Assembly: GCF_003032475.1 (NCBI RefSeq)
Contig: NZ_CP028369.1
Location: forward strand, 124,001 to 188,000
Source of the DNA: Streptomyces sp. P3
GTDB taxonomy: Bacteria > Actinomycetota > Actinomycetes > Streptomycetales > Streptomycetaceae
Direction of reading: 5' to 3'
DNA: 64,000 nucleotides
Within the stretch, counting starts at the first letter, position 1. Every line of letters starts with the position of its first letter. This document shows, in pieces, positions 33,885 to 42,945 of this stretch. A program made the position numbers and the translations under genes. The notes beneath the pieces were generated by a model, which saw only the letters and a program-made list of their open reading frames with translations, had not been told where the DNA came from and ran no database searches.

Positions 33885-34247
33885 GGACGGCCTCGACGGC
33901 CTCGACGGCCATGGGACCACCCACCGGCATTGTTCTGACGGCGGGCTTCACGGCCACATGACGGCCAACTCCGCGGCGGCGGGATGCCGGGGCTTCGCGG
34001 CGAGAGCGCGGCCACCAAGCGTGAGCGCGAGCGGGGGCTCGGAGGTGACGGTGCGGCGCGACGGCGGGCGGCTGCGGACCGGTGTGACGAGAGGGGCTCG
34101 GACGGCGGCCGTGGAACGGGGCAGCGCCCCACGGTGACCCTGCGACAGGCCGGTCGCCGGGCCGCGCTGCCCGCGCCGTCGTCACCGTGCGGTCCACAGG
34201 GTGACGGTGAGTTGACCTCGGTGCACCGGCATGCTGTACTCCGGATC
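33885..34247. other. Gap upstream of the cysteine leader
   Basis: About 360 bp without a supported gene. It starts with a short 9-bp tandem repeat (CGACGGCCT, ~33890-33910). Open frames across it are antisense-like with poor composition. Its right end holds the leader-peptide promoter. Confidence 0.5.
34212..34240 (+). promoter_or_regulatory. Promoter for a leaderless transcript of the Cys leader
   Basis: TTGACC (34212-34217) and TGTACT (34235-34240) are spaced by 17 bp. The expected start point, 7-8 nt after the -10, coincides with the GTG at 34248, so the message would begin at or next to the start codon of the leader peptide. Confidence 0.6.
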
Positions 34248-34334
34248 GTGACCGACACCGATGTACGCCTGTGGCGGAGGGTCCATATGGACCTCGTCCG
34301 CTATGCGGGCTGCGTGTGTCGTCCGTCCTGCTGA
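34248..34334 (+). CDS. Cys-rich leader peptide (putative cysteine attenuator)
   Basis: 28 codons from GTG 34248 to TGA 34334; the C-terminal part reads MDLVRYAGCVCRPSC, with three Cys among the last seven residues. No Shine-Dalgarno is visible, and the predicted transcription start falls on the start codon, indicating leaderless translation. It ends 91 bp before cysteine dioxygenase. The R..H.DL.R...C.C pattern is that of short actinobacterial leader peptides placed upstream of sulphur genes, and leaderless polycysteine ORFs act as cysteine-responsive attenuators in mycobacteria. The spacer (34335-34425) can form GC-rich hairpins, for example CCGCA/TGCGG at 34376-34389. Confidence 0.7.
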   Translation: MTDTDVRLWRRVHMDLVRYAGCVCRPSC

Positions 34335-34425
34335 ACTCGCAACCCTTCCCCCCGGCGCGCGCCGCCGATGCGCCCCCGCACGTGTGCGGCCCGCGCCCTC
34401 CGCGAACGTTCCCAGGACGGCTTCC

Positions 34426-34983
34426 GTGTCTGTCTCCGCACCCCTCTTTTCCTCCTTCCCCGCCACCCCCTCGTCGCCCCCTTCCGCCGCCGCGCCCACG
34501 CAGGCGGACCTCCTCGAGTTCGTCCGGCGTACGGCCGCGGACGCCGCGCTGATCGCCTCGCTCCCTCTCGATCCGCAGGGCCGTACCTGGGTGCGTCTGG
34601 AGGGACCGGGCGGCAGCGAGGCCTGGCTGATCGGCTGGCCTCCGGGCACCGGCACCGGTTGGCACGACCACGCCGACTCGGTGGGAGCGTTCCTGACCGC
34701 GCGGGGAACACTCAAGGAGTCCTCGCTCGCCGCCCGGCTGCCCACCGACGGCTGGCGGACTCTGGAGCTGTCCGACGGCGTGGACCGCTCGCGCACCCTG
34801 CCGGCCGGCCGGGGCCGGTCCTTCGGCCGCCACCACGTCCACGAGGTCCTGAACGAGTCCACCGAGGAACACGCTGTCTCCGTCCACGCCTACTACCCGC
34901 CGCTGCCCCGCATCCGCCGCTACAGCCGTACCGGGCAGGTGCTGCGGCTGGAGCAGGTCGAGCGTCCGGAGGACTGGCAGTGA
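34426..34983 (+). CDS. Cysteine dioxygenase, type I cupin
   Basis: 185 residues. Oxidises L-cysteine to cysteine sulphinate with a non-haem Fe(II). The cupin metal ligands are in WHDHADSVGAF (two His) and FGRHHVHEVLN (His), as in bacterial CDO. The N-terminal 30 residues are a Ser/Ala/Pro leader without membrane character. The GTG at 34426 has AGGACGG 5 nt upstream and is preferred to upstream in-frame starts, which would overlap the leader peptide. It overlaps the rhodanese gene by 4 bp, forming a cysteine-catabolic operon. Confidence 0.88.
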   Translation: MSVSAPLFSSFPATPSSPPSAAAPTQADLLEFVRRTAADAALIASLPLDPQGRTWVRLEGPGGSEAWLIGWPPGTGTGWHDHADSVGAFLTARGTLKESSLAARLPTDGWRTLELSDGVDRSRTLPAGRGRSFGRHHVHEVLNESTEEHAVSVHAYYPPLPRIRRYSRTGQVLRLEQVERPEDWQ

Positions 34984-35435
34984 CCGACGCGAGCAGGCCC
35001 CGGAAGCGACAGCGGGGCGACGACGAACGGCACGACAAGCGGCACGACGAACAGCCCTCGGGGATCGATGAGTTGCTCGAGCGTGTCCGTGCCGGTTACG
35101 CGCGCGTGGAGGCCGGGGAGGCGTTCGACGCCGCCCGCGCGGGCGAGGCTCTGCTCGTCGACATCCGGTACGCCGCTCTGCGGGAGCGGGACGGGCTGAT
35201 CCCCGGCGCGCTGGTCGTCGAGCGCAACGAACTGGAGTGGCGTCTCGACCCTCAGGGCAGTCACCGCCTCCCCGAGGCCACGAGCCATGCCGTGCGGGCC
35301 ATCGTGATCTGCGACGAGGGGTACGCGTCGAGCCTGGCCGCCGCGTCCCTGCACCGACTGGGACTGCACCGGGCGACCGATCTCGTCGGCGGCTTCCAGG
35401 CGTGGAAGGCGGCGGGCCTCCCTGTGACGCCGTAG
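34980..35435 (+). CDS. Rhodanese-domain sulphurtransferase
   Basis: 151 residues. After a charged Asp/His/Lys/Arg N-terminal segment (about 30 residues) comes one rhodanese domain: EALLVDIRYAALRERDGLIP, an active-site loop VICDEGYASS with the catalytic Cys, and DLVGGFQAWKAAGLPV. The GTG at 34980 overlaps the CDO stop (GTGA), so it is translationally coupled. It probably handles sulphane sulphur released during cysteine breakdown; this is inferred from the operon. Confidence 0.9.
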   Translation: MTDASRPRKRQRGDDERHDKRHDEQPSGIDELLERVRAGYARVEAGEAFDAARAGEALLVDIRYAALRERDGLIPGALVVERNELEWRLDPQGSHRLPEATSHAVRAIVICDEGYASSLAAASLHRLGLHRATDLVGGFQAWKAAGLPVTP

Positions 35436-35610
35436 CCGCACCGGCGAGGGCCGAGGGGCCGGCCTCGAGCGGCGGATTCGGCGGGCGGGCCCGATGTCGC
35501 GGCGGGACGCGGCGGCGTGGGCGACGGCGTGGGCGCCCGACGGGGAACGTGCTCGGTCCTCCGGGGACGCGAGGCGTTCCTGCCCCTGGAGGGGCCGACG
35601 TCGCTCAACC

Positions 35611-35626
35611 CCCGTCCGACGACGGG
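35611..35626. terminator. Hairpin between convergent rhodanese and recX genes
   Basis: CCCGTC (35611-35616), CGAC loop, GACGGG (35621-35626). A 13-bp direct repeat GGCCGACGTCGCT flanks it at 35593-35605 and 35646-35658. Confidence 0.45.
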
Positions 35627-35689
35627 AGACCTGCTGGCAGTCCTTGGCCGACGTCGCTGCATCAGCGCACACGAAGGTGGCGGCTGCGC

Positions 35690-36433
35690 TCAGAACCCGT
35701 CGTCCCCCAGGGAGTCCGTGTCCTCGCCCTCTTCCTCCAGCGCCTGCCGGACCACCCGCAGGGCCAGGCCTTCGGGGTAGCCCTTGCGTGCGAGCATGCC
35801 GGCGAGGCGGCGCAGCCGTCTGTCGCGGTCGAGACCGCGGGTCGCGCGCAGCTTGCGGGCGACGAGTTCGCGCGCCGTCTCCTCCTCCTGTTCGGAGTCG
35901 AGCCGGCCTACGGCCTCTTGGATCAGCTCCTGGTCGACGCCCTTGGTCCGCAGCTCCTGCGCGAGCGCGCGCCGGGCCAGTCCTCTGCCGTGGTGCCGGG
36001 ATTCCACCCAGGCGTCCGCGAAGGCGCCGTCGTTGATCAGTCCGACCTCCTCGAACCGCGAAAGCACCTCCTCCGCCACGTCGTCGGGGATCTCCCGCTT
36101 GTGCAGGGCGTCGGCGAGCTGCTTCCGCGTGCGCGGGGTCCCGGTGAGCAGGCGCAGGCAGATCGCCCGTGCCCGCTCAGCCGGGTCCCCCGAAGGCTGC
36201 TCCCTCTCGGCCCTCGACGAGGAAGAAGCGCCTCCGTCCTCGGTGGACGGTTTCCGGGAGCCGCGCCGACGGCGCCCACGCCCGCCACGTGGACTGCCTT
36301 CGTCACCGCCCCCTGCCCGGCCGGTGCCCGACCGGTCGTCGCCGTCCAGGGACAGGCCGCCGTCGACCCCGCTGCCCGTCCCCCGCGGGGCGTCGGGGTG
36401 GACGTACTCGGCCCAGTCCGTTCGTCGTGTCAT
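35690..36433 (-). CDS. recX: RecA regulatory protein RecX
   Basis: 247 residues. The C-terminal ~160 residues have the three-repeat RecX helical fold: AICLRLLTGTPRTRKQLADAL, VLSRFEEVGLINDGAFADAW and RAQELRTKGVD-like segments ending in the QEEETARELVARKL repeat. The N-terminal ~85 residues are charged, low-complexity sequence longer than in most bacteria. It starts 4 bp downstream of the recA stop, the standard recA-recX operon, and modulates RecA filament stability. Confidence 0.95.
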   Translation of the reverse strand: MTRRTDWAEYVHPDAPRGTGSGVDGGLSLDGDDRSGTGRAGGGDEGSPRGGRGRRRRGSRKPSTEDGGASSSSRAEREQPSGDPAERARAICLRLLTGTPRTRKQLADALHKREIPDDVAEEVLSRFEEVGLINDGAFADAWVESRHHGRGLARRALAQELRTKGVDQELIQEAVGRLDSEQEEETARELVARKLRATRGLDRDRRLRRLAGMLARKGYPEGLALRVVRQALEEEGEDTDSLGDDGF

Positions 36434-36436
36434 GGA

Positions 36437-37564
<1,128 letters not shown>

Positions 37565-37727
37565 GGGTTCCACCCGGTTTGCTTGAGTCGATCGCTTCAC
37601 GTCAAAGACGCTAACGCCTGCCACTGACAATGCGCCTCGACGCCCGTCCGGCCTGTGGATAACTCGGGCGCATATCGGCCCATAGCGGGAAACAACCCCC
37701 ACTCCGAGAGCCGCCGGAGCCTCCATA

Positions 37728-37742
37728 AGAACGGATGTTCGA
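37728..37742 (-). promoter_or_regulatory. LexA (SOS) box of recA
   Basis: On the plus strand agaacggatgttcga; read along recA it is TCGAACATCCGTTCT, matching the Streptomyces recA operator GAAC-N4-GTTC. It lies about 165 bp upstream of the recA ATG. Confidence 0.85.
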
Positions 37743-37845
37743 TTTTGATGTCAAGCGCACCACGCGGCACTCCCGAGGCTACGTTCACACGTCGCCGGCA
37801 GGTGTTCGCCGTGGTGTCCTTCCGGCGCCGGCCGGCCCGGCGGGG

Positions 37846-38180
37846 ATGGCCCTCGCGGTGCGTTCCGGGTTCGCGATCCTGCTGGCAGCGCTCGCCTCGG
37901 GGGCGGCGATGACGGCGCGCGGGGTCGTGCTCCCCCGCACCGGCCACCAGGAGACGGCGTACCACTCCACGGGCCCGCTCAAGCCGCTGCACGGAGTCAG
38001 CCCGCACGCCGTCCTGGCACTTCCCGCGCCGGCCTGGCTGATGTCGTCCCGCAGGCCCCCTGGCTAGAGGGTGCGGTGGCGGATCACCGCGGCGGCTGGG
38101 CTGCTGAGCGGCCGCGGTCGTCGCGGCCGCAGTGGTGTGGGCGGTCCTCACCTACTGCGGCTGCCGACGAGCCCTGCCCC
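37846..38180 (+). pseudogene. Decayed gene for a small membrane protein, divergent from recA
   Basis: From ATG 37846 the frame reads a hydrophobic helix (SGFAILLAALASGAAM) and on to LALPAPAWLMSSRRPPG, ending at TAG 38065-38067. The same frame resumes past that stop as VRWRITAAAGLL (38071 onward), and the +1 frame then encodes a second clear membrane helix AAAVVAAAVVWAVLTYCG (from 38108). High third-position GC across both frames suggests one ancestral coding region broken by a stop and a frameshift. I do not know the family. Confidence 0.5.
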
Positions 38181-38207
38181 CGAACCCCGACGCCCGGTTT
38201 CCGCCTC

Positions 38208-39467
38208 TCAGCCGGACCCGTCCCGCGAGCCGCCCGTCCGGGTGCGTGCCCGGGTCCACAGCTGCTGCACGCGCGCGAGCGGCCCGGGCCCCTCGCCACG
38301 TCCCCGGTGGCCGTGGACGCGCGGATCGTCCGTGACGTCGTACCGCTTCACATAAGCGCCCAGGAACGCCTGCAGCGTGGCCACCGCCGGGATGGCGACA
38401 AGCGCACCGATCGCTCCGAGGAGGGCGGTGCCCGCGATCACGGAGCCGAAGGCGACGGCAGGGTGGATGTCGACGGTCTTCGAGGTCAGCTTGGGCTGCA
38501 GCATGTAGTTCTCGAACTGCTGGTACACCACGACGAAGATCAGCACCCACAGCGCGTACAGCGGCGAGACCGTGAAGGCGATCAACATGGGCAGGGCGCC
38601 CGCCAGATAGGTGCCGATGGTGGGGATGAACTGCGAGACCACGCCCACCCAGACGGCGAGCACGGGCGCGTACGGGATACCGAGGGCCTGCAGCAGCACA
38701 TAGTGCGCCACCCCGGAGATCAGCGCCATCAGCCCGCGGGAGTAGAGGTAGCCGCCGGTCTTGTCGACGGCGATCTCCCAGGCGCGCAGCACCTCGGCCT
38801 GCTTGGCCGGCGGCAGGACGGAACACAGTGCCCGCCGCAGACGCGGTCCGTCCGCGGCGAAGTAGAACGAGAACAGGGCGATCGTCAGCAGCTGGAAAAG
38901 ACCGCCGAGGACCTGGGTGGAGACGTCCAGGACGCCTGCCGCGCTGTTCTGCGCGTACTTGCGCAGCCAGTCGGAGTGGAGCAGGCCCTCCTGGACGTCC
39001 ACGCGCCTGAGCTCGGTGTGGAACGTGGTGTTGATCCAGTGGATCACGGAGTCCAGGTACTCCGGGAAGCCCTCGATCATCTTGATGATCTGCCCCGCGA
39101 GCATCGAGCCGAGCAGCGTGAAGAAGCCGGCGACCACGATCAGCAGACCGAAGAAGACCAGACAGGTGGCGAACCCCCTGCGCATCCCGCGGGCGGCCAT
39201 CCGGCTGACCGCGGGCTCCACGGCGAGTGCCAGGAAGAACGCGATGAGCACGTTGAGCAGCAGGCCGACGAGCTGGTGGAACGCCCACGTGCCGAGTTGG
39301 AACGCCGCGACGAGGGCGAGCGCGAGCACCATGGCGCGTGGCAGCCAGCGCGGCATGTGCGCGCCCTGCGCGGCGCCGCCGTCGGCCGGAGGAGGCCCGG
39401 AGGGCGGCGTCGTGCCGTGCGGGGGTGCGTTCCGGGCCGTCTGCCCGGTGTCGTCAGTGGGTGCCAC
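38208..39467 (-). CDS. AI-2E family transporter (membrane exporter)
   Basis: 419 residues with about eight membrane helices in the AI-2E/UPF0118 pattern: LNVLIAFFLALAVEPAVSRM, VFFGLLIVVAGFFTLLGSML, YLYSRGLMALISGVAHYVLL, VSQFIPTIGTYLAGALPMLI and GSVIAGTALLGAIGALVAIP. An N-terminal Pro-rich cytosolic stretch of ~37 residues precedes MPRWLPRAMV, so the true start may be internal; the GTG at 39467 has no obvious binding site. The family includes AI-2 exporters and Na+/H+ antiporters; substrate unknown. Confidence 0.88.
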   Translation of the reverse strand: MAPTDDTGQTARNAPPHGTTPPSGPPPADGGAAQGAHMPRWLPRAMVLALALVAAFQLGTWAFHQLVGLLLNVLIAFFLALAVEPAVSRMAARGMRRGFATCLVFFGLLIVVAGFFTLLGSMLAGQIIKMIEGFPEYLDSVIHWINTTFHTELRRVDVQEGLLHSDWLRKYAQNSAAGVLDVSTQVLGGLFQLLTIALFSFYFAADGPRLRRALCSVLPPAKQAEVLRAWEIAVDKTGGYLYSRGLMALISGVAHYVLLQALGIPYAPVLAVWVGVVSQFIPTIGTYLAGALPMLIAFTVSPLYALWVLIFVVVYQQFENYMLQPKLTSKTVDIHPAVAFGSVIAGTALLGAIGALVAIPAVATLQAFLGAYVKRYDVTDDPRVHGHRGRGEGPGPLARVQQLWTRARTRTGGSRDGSG

Positions 39468-39527
39468 GGAGCAAGTCTCGCCTACGCCGCCGACAATCGG
39501 ACCGCCACCTGCGATCTTCTCGACCTA

Positions 39528-39722
39528 TCAGCGCATCTCCTGAGGAACGTTCATCACCGCGCAGACCACGCGCCACACGTCCTTGGCCGCCCAGCCCTGC
39601 GCCAGCGCCTCGTGCACGGTACGTCCGCCGAGTTCCGTCATCACGTGATCGCGCGCGAAGGTCTCGGCGTACCCCGTGCCGAAGTGCTCGTCCATCCGCT
39701 GCCAGAAGACCGTCAACCGCAT
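39528..39722 (-). CDS. DUF3046 protein
   Basis: 64 residues, MRLTVFWQRMDEHFGTGYAE... ending VWRVVCAVMNVPQEMR, a small actinobacterial domain regularly found near recA-recX. Start ATG 39722 fits the family length; the longer frame upstream is not conserved. Function unknown. It precedes the AI-2E gene on the same strand by 60 bp. Confidence 0.85.
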   Translation of the reverse strand: MRLTVFWQRMDEHFGTGYAETFARDHVMTELGGRTVHEALAQGWAAKDVWRVVCAVMNVPQEMR

Positions 39723-39801
39723 GACACCAGTATCCCGCCCTCGGGGGCGTCCCCATCCGTGAGCGCCTGCCGAGACCGCTTTCCGCCCTACGGTCTGACG
39801 C

Positions 39802-40746
39802 ATGGCCGAAACCGGAGCATCCCCACTCCCCCCGACGCCCCCGGCGCACTCCCCGCTCTTCCGCGCCGAGCACTTCGTCTGGCTCACCGCGCGCGTACTG
39901 GAGCAGCGCCTCTTCGCGCACGACTTCCTGCACGGCTCCGCCGACCCCGTCGAGACCGCCCTCGACGCCTACCGCAATGAGGACGGAGGATACGGCCACG
40001 CGCTGGAGCCCGATCTGCGCGGTCCCGTCAGCCAGCCCCTGCACACCGCGCACGCCCTGCGGGTGCTGGACTGCGTCGGGCGTCTCGGCGGCAGGCGCGT
40101 GGAGCGGATGTGCGACTACCTGACGTCCGTGTCCACCGGCGACGGCGCGCTGCCGGCGATCCTTCCCAGCCAGCGCGGCTACCCGGCGGCCCCGTTCATC
40201 CCGATCGTGGACGACCCGCCCAGCGACCTGCTTGCCACCGGGCCGGTGGTGGGTCTGCTGCACCGCAACGACGTGTGGCACGCCTGGCTGTTCCGGGCCA
40301 CGGACTTCTGCTGGCAGGCGGTGGACTCCCTGGAGCGGTCGCATCCGTACGAGATCCAGGCCGCGGTGGCCTTCCTGGACGCCGTTCCCGACCGCCCGCG
40401 CGCGGAGTCGGCCGCCGACCGTCTGGGCCGCCTGGTGCGCGCACACCGGATGGTCGTGCTGGAGCCGGACCGCCTCGACGCCTGGCCGGTCCCTTCCGGC
40501 TACGCCCCCGGTGAGCACCACTTCCCGTACGACTTCGCGCGGACACCGCACTCCCTCGCGCGCGCGTGGTTCACCGACGACGAGATGGCGCGCTCCCTGG
40601 ACCACCTCGCCGGCGCGCAGGAGGAGGACGGCGGCTGGCCCGTCCACTGGCGTCGCTGGGCGCCCGGCACCGCCCTGGAGGGACGCCCCATCGTGACGAT
40701 CGAGGCGCTGCGCACCCTGCGGGCCTACGGCCGCGCCATCGGCTGA
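39802..40746 (+). CDS. Terpenoid-cyclase/prenyltransferase toroid-like protein
   Basis: 314 residues. Toroid repeat signatures are AYRNEDGGYGHALEPDLRG and QEEDGGWPVHWRRW, which resemble QW-type repeats of the alpha/alpha toroid, but no cyclase DXDD or prenyltransferase zinc ligands stand out. Likely a non-catalytic or unusual member. A TACGGT -10-like hexamer ends 8 nt before the ATG, so the transcript may be nearly leaderless. Divergent from the DUF3046 gene. Confidence 0.6.
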   Translation: MAETGASPLPPTPPAHSPLFRAEHFVWLTARVLEQRLFAHDFLHGSADPVETALDAYRNEDGGYGHALEPDLRGPVSQPLHTAHALRVLDCVGRLGGRRVERMCDYLTSVSTGDGALPAILPSQRGYPAAPFIPIVDDPPSDLLATGPVVGLLHRNDVWHAWLFRATDFCWQAVDSLERSHPYEIQAAVAFLDAVPDRPRAESAADRLGRLVRAHRMVVLEPDRLDAWPVPSGYAPGEHHFPYDFARTPHSLARAWFTDDEMARSLDHLAGAQEEDGGWPVHWRRWAPGTALEGRPIVTIEALRTLRAYGRAIG

Positions 40747-40893
40747 CCGGAGGCGGCCACCGTCCGCGACGTCCACGAGGCCGCGGCCGCGCCCCCGCCG
40801 GACCTCCCGTCCGCCTGCCGCCCTACCCGCCCGCGTGCGACCCCGGTCCGCCGCCCGCGTCCTCTCTCGGCCCGGCCGTCCGTCCCGCCCCCT

Positions 40894-41202
40894 TCAGCCG
40901 CCCAGGGCCCGGGCCCCCGCCGTCACCACCACGGCTGCCGCGACTATGAGCAGGAAGGGAGCCCGCAGCACGACGGCGACGGCGGCCGCGGCCAGCCCCG
41001 CGGCCCTGGCGTCCAGCACGAGCGCGTGCCCGTCCGCGAAGGTCTGCTGGGCCGTGAGGGCGGCCAGCAGCGCCACGGGGAGCAGCGCGGCGGAGCGCCT
41101 GACCAGAGGTCGTTCGAGCGCGCCCGCGGGGACGAGCAGTCCGGCGAGTTTGACGGCGTAGCAGCCGAGCGCCGTCGCGGCGATCGCGATCCAGGTGTTC
41201 AA
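40894..41202 (-). CDS. azlD: AzlD-family branched-chain amino acid exporter subunit
   Basis: 102 residues, four hydrophobic helices (WIAIAATALGCYAVKLAGLL, LLPVALLAALTAQQTF, AAGLAAAAVAVVLRAPFLLI, VVVTAGARALG). The start is TTG at 41202, overlapping the azlC stop (TTGA), so translation is coupled. AzlC and AzlD together form a branched-chain amino acid exporter. Confidence 0.88.
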   Translation of the reverse strand: MNTWIAIAATALGCYAVKLAGLLVPAGALERPLVRRSAALLPVALLAALTAQQTFADGHALVLDARAAGLAAAAVAVVLRAPFLLIVAAAVVVTAGARALGG

Positions 41203-41939
41203 CGCTTCTCCTCCGCGTCGTCGCGGCCGGCTCCGCGCCGGCCCTCGAGGTACAGGACGACCGGCACGGCGAGCGCGGCCGCCAGGACGGGCACTCCGGC
41301 GGGCAGGACGGGGAGCAGTCCGAGCCCGAGGAGGACCGCGATCGCGGCCACGGTCCGGTCGGCCGCGGTCTTGAGCATCGGCGCGAGCAAGGCCAGGAAT
41401 ACGGCCGGGCCGGCCGCGTCCAGCCCCCACGTGTCGGTGTCGCCGATGGCCTCGGCGCCCAGGGCGCCCAACAGTGTGGTGAGGTTCCACAGGACGTACA
41501 GGGTCAGCCCGGTGACCGCGAAACCGAGGCGCGCGGCGCGCCGCCCCGGCTGCGCCAGCGAGACAGCGGTCGTCTCGTCGATCACCCAGTGGGCGGCGAG
41601 CGGGCGCATCGCGCGCGGGAGGGCCAGCAGCTGCGACAGCCGCAGCCCGTAGAACGCGTTGCGCACCCCCAGGAAGAAGGCGCCCGCGGCCGCTGTCAGG
41701 GGGTTGCCGCCCGCCGCCAGCGCGCCGACGAGCGCGAACTGGGACGCGCCGGTGAACACCAGGAGGCTGAGCGCGCAGGTCTGCCACACCGAGAGTCCGC
41801 TGCCCGCCGACGTCACCCCGAAGGCGAATCCGGAGAGTCCCACGGCGATGCCGACCCCGAGGGAGTCCCGTACGACGGCGGCGTCGGGCTTTGCTCCGCC
41901 GTCGGCTCGTATGTCCGTCAAAGCTGTCTGTTCTGCCAC
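41199..41939 (-). CDS. azlC: AzlC-family branched-chain amino acid exporter subunit
   Basis: 246 residues, about eight helices: SLGVGIAVGLSGFAFGVTSA, LLVFTGASQFALVGALAAG, FFLGVRNAFYGLRLSQLLAL and HWVIDETTAVSLAQ, hallmark AzlC motifs. GTG start at 41939 lies inside the end of the AraC-type gene (22-bp overlap), so the three genes are one operon. C-terminal tail is charged. Exports leucine-type amino acids or analogues. Confidence 0.9.
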   Translation of the reverse strand: MAEQTALTDIRADGGAKPDAAVVRDSLGVGIAVGLSGFAFGVTSAGSGLSVWQTCALSLLVFTGASQFALVGALAAGGNPLTAAAGAFFLGVRNAFYGLRLSQLLALPRAMRPLAAHWVIDETTAVSLAQPGRRAARLGFAVTGLTLYVLWNLTTLLGALGAEAIGDTDTWGLDAAGPAVFLALLAPMLKTAADRTVAAIAVLLGLGLLPVLPAGVPVLAAALAVPVVLYLEGRRGAGRDDAEEKR

Positions 41940-42889
41940 GACCGGGACGATACGAGCAGCGGCCCGGGCGGGTCTTGTACGTTCTTGCGCTCCCGCTGGT
42001 ACGCGCCCGGGGGGACTCCCACGATGCGTGCGAAATGGCGGTTTAGGTGGGGCTGGTCGGTGAATCCCACCATGACGGCCACCTCGGCCGGCGCCGTCCC
42101 CGCGTCCAGCAGCCGTCGCGCCCGACGCACGCGGACGTCGGTGAGCCAGGCGTGGGGCGGAAGTCCGTACGCGTCCCGGAAGGCCCGCAGCAGGGCGAAC
42201 GGGCTGGTTCCCAGATCCGCTGCCAGCTGTTCCAGCGTGGGCGGGGCCGCCAGTCGTTCCTCCAGCACACCGCGTGCGCGTGCGGCGATCCGTGCCCCGG
42301 CTGACCCCACCTCCCGTTGCGGCAGCGGCCCGCCGTTGAGCCGCAGCAGCCGCGTGACGGCGACCCGCAGCAGCGTGTCGGCGGCCAGCGCGTTGCCCTC
42401 CTCGGCGGCTCGGAGCACCTGGTGGACGAGCCCGACGGCGTAGGGGTCGTCGAGTACGGGGCTGACGAAGCCCGGGGTGCCGCGAAGGGTCGTCGTCTCG
42501 GCCGCGATCTCGGCCACCAGGCCGGGGGACGGATAGACCGCCCCGTACCGCCACCCCTCGGGCACTCCGGCCCGTCCGGTGTGCGGGGTGTCGGGGTTGA
42601 CCAGGGCGAGCGCTCCGGCTCCCGCGTGCCGATCGGAGCCGCTGTGCCGGAAGACCTCCACGCCGTCGGCGATGGCGGCGATCACGAAGTGCTCATGGGT
42701 GTGCCGCACGAACGTCTTGCGGACATAGCGGGCCCGCAGGAGGTCGACACCGGGCAGCTCCGGGTACTGCCAGTGCCGCGCCCGCTCTCGAGAACCCGAA
42801 CCCGCCACCCGACCATTCTCCGCGACGAGCCTCCCGGCCGCCGACGGGGCTCGGAACATGACCTTCCGCTGCTCCACACATCGCTTCAC
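41918..42889 (-). CDS. AraC-family transcriptional regulator with cupin sensor domain
   Basis: Up to 323 residues (GTG 42889; an internal ATG at 42859 is possible, with GGAAGG too close). An N-terminal AraC-type cupin (FVRHTHEHFVIAAIADG..., LVNPDTPHTGRA) and two C-terminal HTH motifs (TLEQLAADLGTSPFALLRAF and AEVAVMVGFTDQPHLNRHF). It leads the azlCD operon and probably controls it, as AraC/Lrp-type regulators do for this exporter class. Divergent from lhr. Confidence 0.9.
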   Translation of the reverse strand: MKRCVEQRKVMFRAPSAAGRLVAENGRVAGSGSRERARHWQYPELPGVDLLRARYVRKTFVRHTHEHFVIAAIADGVEVFRHSGSDRHAGAGALALVNPDTPHTGRAGVPEGWRYGAVYPSPGLVAEIAAETTTLRGTPGFVSPVLDDPYAVGLVHQVLRAAEEGNALAADTLLRVAVTRLLRLNGGPLPQREVGSAGARIAARARGVLEERLAAPPTLEQLAADLGTSPFALLRAFRDAYGLPPHAWLTDVRVRRARRLLDAGTAPAEVAVMVGFTDQPHLNRHFARIVGVPPGAYQRERKNVQDPPGPLLVSSRSWQNRQL

Positions 42890-42945
42890 CCGCCGTGTTC
42901 TCGCAGCTCAGGGCCATTGTCAGTGGAGGGGTGCAGGATGGACGC

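Noticed and set aside
31308..33920. 870-codon minus frame across gluD and the monooxygenase
   Set aside because: Spans two genes with strong motifs on the plus strand and includes their intergenic terminator; an antisense artefact of GC bias.
33984..34334. 116-codon plus frame ending at the Cys leader stop
   Set aside because: Only the last 28 codons have a promoter-linked start and the leader-peptide pattern; upstream codons are Arg/Ala-rich with no binding site.
38076..39980. 634-codon plus frame opposite the AI-2E gene
   Set aside because: His/Arg/Gln-rich antisense composition; the minus frame has eight membrane helices.
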